NCBI GenBank assembly: GCA_003996215.1
Contig: QJPP01007220.1
Span: 744,001 to 808,000, forward strand
Source: Jaltomata sinuosa
Taxonomy: Eukaryota; Streptophyta; Magnoliopsida; Solanales; Solanaceae
Length of the DNA stretch: 64,000 nucleotides
Direction of reading: 5' to 3'
In this document: positions 46,801 through 57,267 of the stretch, one piece after another
Numbering within the stretch: the first letter of the stretch is position 1
Layout of the letters: each line of letters starts with the position of its first letter
Position numbers and translations under genes: made by a program
Notes under the pieces: generated by a model
The model's database searches: none
Told to the model about the DNA's origin: nothing
What the model saw: only the letters and a program-made list of their open reading frames with translations

Positions 46801-47319
46801 ACAAAGGAGTAATGCAAAGGGAAACGGTATTGAAGGAAACGTAAGAACTACTAAGAAAGCAGTGCAGAGCATACATGCAAGAAACAGTAACATCAACAAA
46901 ATAGTGCAATCATCTAAGCATAATAAACAATAGATGATAACAAAAGCAAGAAACTACATGTATAAGGCTATTACTACAATAGACACGGTGCTTAGTTGCT
47001 TTAAAAAAAGATTATGCATAAGTGATGGAAGTTGAATTTGGAAACTACATTTTCCTGTCAATATCCAGTCCAGTAGTCTATGAAGAAAGAGTATCATTTT
47101 AAGGAAAAAGCATTTACAACTTGCAATTTTAACATGAAGATCTATCCTAAGACTTCTTCTGTTGATTAAGGGCTAGTAATTTAATGTGTATTAGCCCATA
47201 TCTCGCGATAAAAGAAGCTTCCCCTCCTGTTAATTTCAACGAAGGGTCCTCCGATACACAACATTCTTGAAGCCATTTTCAAGAAGTTGGCCACTTGTTG
47301 ACATGGTTAGCTTAGCTCA

Positions 47320-50300
47320 TCAAGGACTGCTGAGGTTTTTTAGGTCCTGACCCTGTGCAAACCAATTTGGTATAATCTTTGAGAGATGAGGGTATAGATC
47401 CTTGAAGGAATTCCGGATCGTACCTTCAGCAACTCCAGTTGCAAGTGACACATCTGCATCAATGCAGTTCTTTTACATGACATGTCAGATATTCAATATG
47501 CATATACTTCATAATACAACAATTCACAGTAAAATGAGTGGTATTCACCTCCAACGTTCTATTCAAATCATCATAGAGAGCATAAGATAATCTAGAGCCT
47601 CTAGGCTAATGTAGCAACATAAAGATGTATAGGATTTGAGGATGACGTTCAGCACTAGAAATACAAAGGAGAACTCGTTCCACGAGGATTTCCTGAATAT
47701 ATCTTAGATATTCTTTTATGCAGTTCCTAAAAGAATTGGTTTCTAAGTAGCCATGACAAGATAAAAAAGAAAGAGAACAATTGTAATCTCCCATTACCTT
47801 TAACTGGCTTCTTTTCATCCGAAAGCTGAGTGACTATGTAGATAACTGCTGCAGCAATAGAAATGGGACTTCTCCTGCAAGTTTTATATAGAGGAGTAAA
47901 TACATTTGATCGATCCTGTTGATATCAAATGATGGTTCAAGCATTTTGGGAATTGGAACAAGTAGCATGACCAGTTCTTTGAAAGATGCCAAACCGTATT
48001 AAGTGACAACTGTATCTCAAGGAGGGGAACAGATATAAAAGAAATCCTCATTCTAGTAGAAGAATATAAAAAATAACTAAATTGTAAGAAGCTACATAAC
48101 AAAAACAACGCTTCAATTGCAAGCTAGTTGAGGTCGGTTATATGAGTCCTTATTAAGCATGGGATCTAGGAATTGGTATTCAGGTTAAATAATCACTCTG
48201 TAAGCATGGACTTCTAAAATCTTACTAATACAAGCTACACCAGGAATCCTTTAACTTGATGATTCAAGATACAATGTCATGCTTCATGCAACAATCAATC
48301 ACAACAAGAAGCCTGTGAATTCATATCTTAGCAACAAGGCATTCACTTCAAAAAAGGAACCAGTTGTTTCTCTCTTGACCCTTTAGATGTCTACTGGGGA
48401 AATTACATGATAGAATTTGACCAAAAAAAGAGCTATCTAATAGTAAGGAAAATAAAACCAAGGGAAAAGGAAGAAAACACAAAAAAGGTATGCGTCTTCA
48501 CTTGGCTAGCCACGAGGGCGTTGATCTTGACAGCAGAGAACTTGAGGAAGAGAGATTACTTGTGTTGGTGCTTCATGTGCAAAAAAACAGGGGAAGACCT
48601 AGATCACCTACTCTTACATTGCCGGGTAGCATCTTCGTTATGGGGGAGCTAATGAGATGGTTTGGTTTTGAGTGGGGTAATGCCGACAACTGTGAAAGAA
48701 ACAATGTTTAGCTGGACTCATAGAAGACGGAGGAGGAGATACAGGGCATGTGAAGTTACACCTTTAGCACTGATGTGGACCATATGGAGAGAGAGGAATA
48801 GGAGAACATCTGATGGAATAGAGAAAGATGACATACACTTGAGAAACAGCCTCTTTTCCCTTATTTCCTTTTGGTGCACCCATGAAGTTACTTTTTGTAT
48901 AGATGATTGGGTGGCTTTCACAGAAAAATCATGTATTTTTGTAAGATTTTCTTCTTTTTGGTATACTTCTTGTACACGGGCTAGTTAATGCCCTTTTGTT
49001 AATAATATTCTTACTTCATAAGAAAAAGTGAAAATGAGTCATAGTCTAAGGAAGGGAACCATCCAAGTTATTCAGCCACCGGCTTCCACCAGTCCCCTTG
49101 CTGGAAAGTTCAGCATTACCATTCACACTCACCCATCAGCCACAATTCAAATGCTAGTCACCCTCCACTTCCAACCTCACAACTACCACCATCCCCATCC
49201 CGAACTCCCTACCCATTGCACCCCACCCCTACACATACTTTTTCCCTTCACCCTGCAAAGTACCCGTTCCTTCTAGCCCCCCTCTTCCCACCTTCCCCAG
49301 CACTTTACCAGTCTCTTCCCAATTTCAGACCAGCATCTCATTGGAACCTAATTACCTTAGTCTTCTTCCACCCTGATCTTAACGTCTATAACCACCCTTT
49401 CCACACTTCAGGTTCACCGCCGCTGTCCTCACAGTAACCTCCCTAGAATCAATTTTTTTTATAAGGTCAATCCTTTTTACTCATATTTGATCTTTCCTCC
49501 CATTTTCAATTTTAATTCAATTAACTAGAATTTTTCAAATCTAATTTTAGCCACATCAATCTCACAGACCTCTCACATGTCAATGGAAACTGATCTTTGG
49601 TAGAACAAGGAAAAGGACCATCTAAATACAAATTTGAGGACACAAAATGTAAGAAACAGAAGTTGGAAATGATTTCTATTCAACATTTTACTTGGAGATC
49701 AGATAATGATTAGTCACAAGAGCAATCTCCCCTTCTATTCTTTTTGGACATGCAGTCACTGAAAATAGATAATTTGAGCTTAATTGCCACAATTAATTGT
49801 TTAATTCCAAACAACCAAAATATAGAACAATCAAACAGAAACTTCTGAGATCTTTCTCCCAGAAATTTAATCTTCCCAAAAATGCAATCATCCTAAAGGC
49901 AAGCTAACCACTCAAGGTAGCAGATAAAATAAAGACTAGGTTCATCTTCTGAACATGACATGAGGTGAAAGCATAATTCATACACCTTGATTGCTGCTGC
50001 TAAGGGCCATGGTTCTGCTATATAGTTATATTGTCTTCTGATTCCAAAAACTAACACCACCATCGTCATGTATTTACCTATTTACACTACCACATCTATG
50101 GTTTTGTCTTCTCCTGTAGTATAGCGAGTTTTAGCATGTAAGGAACAAAAAACTTAAAACTGCTTAAGCTTAACGATCTACATGTCATAGAATTAAAGAC
50201 TTTCCTCATCGCCCACTAATTTAAAAATATATGCTCTCTAGTATTTGGAACAAATGAGATCAATTTTAGTCAAACGTAATATTTATTTTAAACACTTAAT

Positions 50301-53300
50301 AACTGAAATAAGCATCTGCTGGTCAACATAAATACAAGCAGATCTACCTTATGTCAAACTCTTCTGATTTTTTGACTGCTTCTTGAGCAGCTTTAACTGT
50401 CTGATTTGTCATCCCAAGATTTGAACAAAAGCGTCGCTAAAGGTTAAAAGCATGTATCAGTAACCAAGTTATAAGAAACAGCAAAAATTCTGAAGGATTC
50501 AATTTAGAAAAATAGTAGTTAGAAGGAGAATGGTGTCTTTTTCTCCTTTTAAAACAATAAACCTCACCATGAAATCCCCAGCATGTATAGTTCCCATTTC
50601 CACTGATTGGCCCATCTCGAGCTCTAGCTGTTTCACTATGTATTCCTTTGCTCGGCCAATTTCCTTCTTTGTAGCTCCATTCGCAACAAAGCAAATTTCT
50701 ATTTCCAATCCACAGTTTCAAGAAAGCTCATTCATATTGGAAGTTAAATCAGGACACCGAAATGACAAAAAAGTCTTAGGCTGTACCCTTCACAGTTCGA
50801 GGCTTGTCTTCTTGTCGACAAGCAATATATAGGCAAGCAGCCAATATAGCATCCTGGTTCCTTCCTCTACTAGATTTTTGATCTTCTACCTTCTTGTATA
50901 TCTCATTAGCTCGGTCCTTTGAACAGAATGTAAACCATTATAATGAAATACTGAACAAAAATTATCTGCGGCTTTTAGTGTCAACTGTCAAATAACTTTA
51001 CATGAAGAATAGCAACATCTTCAAGTTCATCTTATAGAAGAAACAAGACATAGAGTACTTGGGCCGTTCCTTATTCTTGTAGATGTTAAAAGAGAATATC
51101 CTAATAATGTTGAGAAAACAATACTGTGAAGTACACTAAAAAGAATTGTCAATTCCTACCATGAGAAGTCTGGCAGGATGTCAAATACAAGGTCACAGGA
51201 CCAAAGACAAGCTCCAAGTTCTAGAAGAACATACTACACCATTCAGGTCACAAGCAAAAAAATTTGAAAAAATACACAAACAGCTTCCAATATTTTATCT
51301 CTCTGGCCAAATGAATCAGTTGCTAGTAAAAGGAGAACCTCCACATATATATTAGCAAATACAAAAAAAGCTCATTAAGGAGGTTCTTCTCTTTCATGCA
51401 ATGATGCACATAGAGGGGGCCCAGGAGGGTGCACACTAAATCCATTAACACTATTGAATATTGGACTGCTTATCCAGCTGAGTGGCAAAATTCATCAGGC
51501 AGACTTAGCTAAAAGATAGAGCATGACTTTCATACACATTGAATGAAATCGGAAAGAAAAAGTAATTGCCGCTTCTTAACACATTTGCATATATCTGCAC
51601 ATACTTCCTGACATCTCAATGTCATTTGATTGAAAATGAGTATCAGGACTTCAGGAGTAGAAACATACCTTTATGGTTGAAACCAGGCCTAACCTGAAAT
51701 TGGTACAATTGCATCAGACATCTTTTGGAATTCCGCATTATAAGTTCAGCTAAAGTCAATATAATAAGGAGCCAGACCAGACACAGAATGAAAAAGTTTC
51801 ACATTACAAGTTCATTTGGTTCTAATAGGATAATGTAACAGAAAGAGACCATAACAAACACATACATATAGAAAAAATATCAAAAGCAAGATCACTGGTT
51901 GAAGAATAAGTTGAATATTTTACGTTTAATGTACGAAGTGGTGGACAAACAAAACAAAAAAGAGAGGAAATTTTATTAATAAAATAAGAATTTTTCAATC
52001 AACTTTCCGACCTACACAATACTTGAGAGCAAAAAGTGAATGTTGTAATTCATTATATCTACTAAAGTAGTTGCCTTGAAGAACAGAAATGACTGGAAAA
52101 ACAGAATTACAACAAAATGATGTTCTCTATGGTTCCAGGGCGATTACTCTGGGTGCACCGAGACTACTTTTCAGGTGAAAAGATGCACGATGCTTCCAGC
52201 CACTAAAGGCAATGCAACAATACATGCTTGCGCAATAGCGTAAGTCTAGGAGACACTGCATGACTCGAGCCATGAGAGCTCTTGGCAATTCCAAAACCAA
52301 GCAAAGGCCTTCAATCCTTTCTTTTTTTTTTATTGATAAGGTGAAAGTTTCAAAGGCCTTCTATCTTTTAATCACATAATTGTTGTATCTAGCCAACTAT
52401 TTTCTTTTCGTAGTCTACAAGATACACATGCATCTTGCCTTATCAGAGGCATCTAAACAAATTTTTCGTTAGCATAATTTTTTTTATTTTTTGTCTAAAA
52501 GAGATGAATCTAAAAAGAAATTCTTATTTTAACAGACCATACCACTATTTTAAGGCAATGCAATGACTTTGGACTAAACATTCGTAATTCCTACACTACA
52601 GGGTGGCATCAAAAACATAAAACAGAGCATTTTCAAACCAAGGCACATATACCGCACAAGTATAAAGACCCAAGTCAGTACCAAGCAAGGTGTAAAGCCA
52701 ACACTTCTATTTCCACTTTCAACTGAAAAGTGCAATATTTGCTCTTCTATCACCACAATTTTGGAACCAAATGTTGTGCTTTTTATAAACTACATTCATC
52801 TTTGTCTCATCTGACTGTCATTGTCTTGTCTATTGCTTCTTTTAGTAAAATGCTCAACAATGGTCCAGCCTGGTAACTAGTGCAAGTTTTTGCAATCCTT
52901 CATGTTTTTGCTAACATGCCATGGCAACCTAGCTAACAACCATTGTCAACCTTAAGGATTTTTCAAGCAATCAAGAGTAAACTGCACACACCACTATGAG
53001 CATTCACCTCATCAAGAAGATCATAAATACATAATCTACACATGTGCTCACCCTGCTTCTTAGCCCAATAAAGAAAAAGGCAACAAGTAATTCAGCCTAT
53101 AATATCTACACTTCACCACAACTTAGGCCGCTTGTAGCAAAAGAAAATAGGTTGAGCAACCAGTAAAGATGCAAACTTTTCTCACACTAACTATGATATC
53201 ATCACGACACGTCATTTTCAACCAGTAATCAATCCAGAAATATAATTTTTACCACCACGGTTCAATAACTTAATTCATAGGCTCCTAACTAAGTGCTTGA

Positions 53301-54616
53301 ATTCCAAGGCACAAATTTAAACCAAGACAAACAATGCACCAACTAAGTAAGTAATCTTACTCCAAAACAAGTAATCAAATAAACTGAATGTGTAGATCTC
53401 CAGTCACCTAGCTCACTTGCACTCGGTGTTTGCACAACAACAACAACAACATACCTAGTGTAATCCCACAAGTGGGTCTGGGAGGTGTATGCAAACCTTA
53501 CCCCTACCTCGTAGAGATAGAGAGGTTGCTTCCGATAGACCCTTGGCTTAAAATAAAGCGCACTCGGTGTTTGCACCTTGCCAATAAATACATGACATCT
53601 TTATAACTTAAATCACATAAGCATGATGAATTAATATACTCTCTCTCATTAATTTGTGACTCTTAAGGAAAAAAGAGTAAATTCGGTGCAAATACAGCTT
53701 ATGGATAAGTTTCCCCGTCACCCCTTATCCCACATTCCCCACAAAAATCTGAGAAAACCCATATCAAAATCCACCCTTTACACCAAAAGGGCATCCCAGT
53801 GCACTAAAGCTCCCGCTATGCACGGGGTCCGGGTAAGGACCGTATGGTCTATTATACGGAGTCTTACCGTGCATTTCTGCAAGAGGCTGTTTCCACGTCT
53901 CGACAAGACAACAACTTTACCAGTTACGCCACCCTTTACACCAAAAATACAAAAGAAAATGAAGTGAAGGAAGCTAATTTATAACGTACCCATCAGACAT
54001 AACCCCAATGGCTTTGAAAGCCAAAATAAACATTACGAAAAAAGAAAACAACGAGAAAGAAGAAGCCAAGACACAAAGCTCCACCCCTTTACACCAAAAA
54101 CAACAACAACAATATAATTAGTGTAATCTCACATGTGGGGTCCAGGAAGGACCTTAAAAAGCAGTATGAAAAAGAAAACAACGAGAGCGGAGAAGCCAAG
54201 CACAAAGCTCCACCCTTTACACCCAAAAAAAGAAAATGAAATGAAGGAAGATTATTTATAATGTACCTATCAGACATAACCCCAATGGCTTTAAAAGCCA
54301 AAATAAGAGATCGATCAGCATTCGACCCACGATTCTGCCATCGACCCAAAGACGATGTCAAGAAATCACTAGTAGTTCCATTAGGCTTAGAGATCACAGT
54401 AGATAACCCACCATCAGAAAGCAAGGGATTAGTAGGTCCACCAACTCGAACCGGGTCATTATCACCCGACTCATTAGCAAAAGTTCTCCACTCAGATGTT
54501 TCATCAATCGAATGAGATTCCAAAACTAACCCACATTCTGAACAAACCATATCACCTGCTGAATGATCAAACACAACTTCTGTGCTCTTCTTACAGTCCG
54601 AACAGTACGCATCCAT
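47320..54616 (-). CDS. TFIIB: Transcription initiation factor IIB (first copy)
   Basis: Seven exons: 54267-54616, 51669-51693 (a 25-nt microexon), 50787-50916, 50568-50698, 50348-50436, 47798-47874 and 47320-47453. They total 936 nt, 311 residues, and all junctions are GT/AG and in phase. The N-terminal zinc ribbon has Cys5, Cys8, Cys25 and Cys28 (YCSDC, VCSEC), followed by the conserved SIDETSEWRTF linker. Two cyclin-like repeats follow (about 105-190, including GRNQDAILAACLYIACRQ; about 200-290, including RRSPISIAAAVIYIVTQLSD). TFIIB bridges TBP-bound promoter DNA and RNA polymerase II in the nucleus and helps select the start site. The length fits plant TFIIB. Introns 1 (2.6 kb) and 5 (2.5 kb) are swollen by SINEs, a LINE fragment and duplicated sequence. 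Confidence 0.93.
48480..49030 (+). mobile_element. LINE 3' fragment (zf-RVT region) in TFIIB intron 5
   Basis: Translating in shifting frames gives a reverse-transcriptase zinc-binding (zf-RVT) tail: VFTWLATRALILTAENLRKR, CFMCKKTGEDLDHLLLHC, VMPTTVKETMFSW, PLALMWTIWRERNRRTSDG. At least one frameshift is needed near 48630-48680. The 5' part (endonuclease, RT) is missing, as in 5'-truncated LINE copies. The end near 49020 (TTGTTAATAATATTCTTACT...AAGAAAAAG) fits a LINE tail. Orientation is opposite to TFIIB. Confidence 0.8.
49031..50347. other. Rest of TFIIB intron 5
   Basis: Includes a C-rich stretch (49060-49440) whose reading frame is Pro/His/Ser-rich with no recognised domain. The remainder is AT-rich without features. 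Confidence 0.35.
51061..51475. repeat. UGT 3'-flank-like sequence in TFIIB intron 2
   Basis: Matches 31855-32310 beside UGT-D and shorter parts beside UGT-E and F: ATGAGAAGTCTGGCAGGATG, CAAACAGCTTCCAATATTTT, GTTGCTAGTAAAAGGAG, TGATGCACATAGAGGGGGCC. The similarity reaches to within a few tens of bases of the point matching the UGT stop codon. Confidence 0.7.
51694..53418. other. TFIIB intron 1, distal part
   Basis: No gene seen. A T-rich tail near 52320-52345 followed by CTTATCAATA-like sequence hints at a minus-strand retroposon end, not resolved. Confidence 0.35.
53419..53576 (-). mobile_element. SINE with (TTG)n tail and 17-bp TSD
   Basis: Body 53436-53559 starts with (CAA)n on the plus strand, i.e. 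a TTG-repeat tail on the minus strand. Then AGTGTAATCCCACAAGTGGG, ACCTTACCCCTACCTCGTAG and GATAGACCCTTGGCT. A perfect 17-bp duplication GCACTCGGTGTTTGCAC lies at 53419-53435 and 53560-53576. Confidence 0.9.
53771..53946 (-). mobile_element. TS-like SINE with 18-bp TSD
   Basis: Body 53789-53928. On the minus strand it reads CGTAACTGGTAAAGTTGTTG, GGAAACAGCCTCTTGCAGAA, ATAGACCATACGGTCC, GGAGCTTTAGTGCACTGGGA. A perfect duplication CCACCCTTTACACCAAAA lies at 53771-53788 and 53929-53946. It sits beside the duplicated TFIIB exon 1 end. Confidence 0.9.
53929..54028 (-). pseudogene. Duplicated 3' end of TFIIB exon 1 in intron 1
   Basis: Matches 54207-54306: CACCCTTTACAC, GAAATGAAGGAAG-like, GACATAACCCCAATGGCTTT. 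It contains a copy of the exon end (FKAIGVMSD) and its donor, now GATGG/GTACGT instead of GATAG/GTACAT. Shift about 280 bp. Between the copies lies SINE debris (54100-54150, AATTAGTGTAATCTCACATG). Confidence 0.8.
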
Positions 54617-54777
54617 TCTTATTATTAATCAAGAAAATAGATATACACTAGTATTAGTAGTAAAAAAAAATCTGTAAAAATGTGTAGTTTTAACAGAAAT
54701 GGTGAAAGATGAATTGGGTTAGTTGTGAATTTGGATGTAAAGAAGAAAAAATCATTCATTTGTTGTGAAGAAGAAGA

Positions 54778-54791
54778 GGAATTTATAGTTG
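54778..54791 (-). promoter_or_regulatory. TATA box of first TFIIB gene
   Basis: On the minus strand CAACTATAAATTCC lies about 165 nt before the ATG, followed by a CT-rich leader (CTCTTCTTCTTCACAACAAA). Confidence 0.55.
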
Positions 54792-54869
54792 GGCGGAGGA
54801 AATGGCGGGGAGAAGGGTAGGAAAGTCATGCGGTTCTTGTGGTTGTTTTTTCAGTTTTTTGAAATTGGC

Positions 54870-55165
54870 ATATAATAGATAAAAGTGAACTTTAACTTGG
54901 CCTCAGCTGACATTTACGCCCTTCAATTTTGAATGCATAAGTAACACTTAAATTTTTATAAAGTTGAATAGGTAGACACATGCATTCTACGTAGCGTCTT
55001 TCATGGCAATTTCGCAGCCTACATGGCATTCTACGTGTATTAAGTCATGTAGGACTCGTGTGTCTACTTATTCAATTTTATACAAGTTTAAGTGTCTACT
55101 TGTACACACTCAAAATTGAAAGGTATAAATATCAACTGAGGCTAAGTTAAGGGTACGTTTATCTA
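54870..55165. mobile_element. MITE, GGCATAATA family
   Basis: Ends GGCATATAATAGATAAAAGT and CGTTTATCTATTATGCC are inverted counterparts. Interior CTCAGCTGACATTTACGCCC and GTTTAAGTGTCTACTTGTAC match 36689-36922. Confidence 0.7.
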
Positions 55166-55309
55166 TTATGCCTTTGAAATTTGACAAAACAAAGACAAAA
55201 AGAAAGAAATTGCAATTTTTTGCCCCCCTCTCTATTTTGTTTGGCCAACTTTGTTAAAGAAGATAAAAGTAAAAGACAAGTATGACCAAGTTTGTTTTTT
55301 TTTCGGAAT

Positions 55310-55525
55310 AGATTAACTTGTTGTTTAATTTGGTCTCAGCTGGTATTTATGCTTTTCAATTTTGGGTTTGTACAAGTAGGCACTTAAACGCGTCTTACAT
55401 GGCATCTTACGTGAATTGCCACGTAGAACGTGTGTTTCTACTTGTTTAACTTTATACAAGTTTAAGTGTCTACTTGTGCACTGTCAGTTGAGACCAAGTT
55501 AAAGGGCATGTTTATGTAGTATGCT
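55310..55525. mobile_element. MITE fragment, GGCATAATA family
   Basis: Shares TTTGGTCTCAGCTGGTATTT, TGGCATCTTACGTGAATTGC and TTTAAGTGTCTACTTGTGCA with 54870-55165. The left terminus is not intact. Confidence 0.55.
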
Positions 55526-55554
55526 TTTTTTTTCTTTTTCTATTGGTTAAATAC

Positions 55555-55960
55555 ATCTCCGTCTCTTTAAATTTGTCAGTAAATTTCATTTAGACATTCG
55601 AGCTATAGTTTTTTTCGATTGAACACATGATAAAATGCTTCTATTAGACCACTTTCGATTCAAATTTTGAAAAAGTTTCTTCATGCGTTCTCAAACAGTC
55701 ATTATGTAAATAAACATTACATGTTTGAACTATACACATTAGGCTCAATTAGTCGTAAAACCCGAGCATGTTGCAATTGAGGTTGACGTGTAAAACTAAA
55801 TGAGGTGCAATGACATATTTTATATGATTAACTTATTTATGTAAAACACATGCAAAAAAAAATTTCAAATTTTGAGTTAAAAGTATCTAATATGGACACT
55901 TATCAGTATTCACGTGATCAATTGAAATAAATCGTAATTCAAGACAATACAGATAAGGAA
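55555..55960. mobile_element. TE copy, CTTTAAATTTG family
   Basis: Starts CTCTTTAAATTTGTCAGTAA and ends AAGAATTTAAAG. Shares GATTGAACACATGATAAAAT and ACGTGATCAATTGAAATAAA with 34989-35370. Confidence 0.5.
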
Positions 55961-57267
55961 GAATTTAAAGATGAAATAAAAGGAGAATAAAATTAATAAT
56001 GTCATAGAAATGAAACCAATTTTTAAAATATCATAATGATTTATGCAGTAGGACATTCTTTTCCATTTTTGATAATCGTGGTGTTCGGGCGACTCAGTGA
56101 GCGCACACCTCAATTAATTTTACAAGATACATGTTATCTCCTACCGACACCTATATGAGTAACTACACCATTTACTTTAAAAAAATAAAAGGATGGCAGT
56201 GTTTTGACAAGTCATTTTCCTGCTTCCTCCTTTTTATCATCTTCTAGTTTTATTTATAGTGAAAAATAAATAATAAAGTTACTTTTTTCACATAAACAAG
56301 ACAGGATGGGAAGCCAAGAAAGGAATGATTGTATGGAAAGGAAAAGAAAAGTGAATTTGAAGGAACAAAAAAAAGATGGGCTATATATGCCAATTGTCAT
56401 CATTAATATATGATGTGCCAAAAGATGCAAGCAAATGGATAAGATATTTGAGACAAATCTTTGATCATAAAAATAAGGAGATAAGAGAAAAATGGATAAG
56501 ATATTTGCTATTAACATTTGCTTCACAAAGATGACAACATACTATTCCGTCGTGTGTGTGGCAGTGTGGCCGCCGGAAAACGCCACAAGACCTGAACTCG
56601 AGATCTCTGATTAAGAGTACGAGAAACCCCAACCATGCTATCACAACCCATGTTGGTAGCGGAACGGGTATCAAGACAAACATATGCTACGTATAATATA
56701 TCCAAAAGTACTTCCAAGTTCAATGAACTTGTAACTAAATAGTAACTCAACATTGCTCAATTGGAGACGTGTCACATCATTTCTTTTTGTGTATTTGTTC
56801 TTCTTTCTTACCCCTTTTCATAAGGTCAATTATATTGACATACCAACTATTTCAAAGAGTCTCAAGACTAACTTTATCATCCTTCAATAATCAATGCAAT
56901 CTTTATAAGAGCATATTGGTCAAGTATCTCACCAATGAAAATATTTCAATACAAGAAACGAACAACAGCAACATAGTTTGAAAACTAAAGCATCTGCTTC
57001 GCATGACAATGTTTAGCCATAAAAAAAAAAAATTGGACGATGGTGGCCTATGGAATCTGTGGTTGCTCAATAACATTCGAAAAAAATGGAATTGCCTATT
57101 TGTGTTGCGGGGAAAGAAAAATGGAAAAGAAAATAAATTTGGTTTTTACTCCGGCCTACATGACCTACAATGCTTTTGTATAAGTAGAGAACTCAGATGC
57201 GTCTGATGTTTTCTCTGCTCGACTTCTTGCAGATTTGAGGCCCTATAGCTCAACGACTAAGTCACTC
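55961..57267. other. Spacer between the TFIIB genes
   Basis: Gene-free. 56560-56620 has a tRNA-promoter-like phrase (CGAGATCTCTGATTAAGAGT) typical of retroposon debris. It includes the 3' UTR of the second TFIIB gene. Confidence 0.4.

Larger units (their letters stand above)
37799..47268. repeat. Block 2 of large tandem duplication (UGT-E, UGT-F)
   Basis: Second copy of the block starting at 26654. It runs through UGT-E and UGT-F into the native TFIIB 3' end at about 47269. It carries private insertions (37982-38320, 44557-45144, about 46683-46800) and lacks those private to block 1. Confidence 0.8.

Noticed and set aside
54089..54266. C-terminal extension of TFIIB exon 1 reading through the donor
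   Set aside because: The homologous gene and the in-phase microexon show that splicing occurs at 54266-54267.
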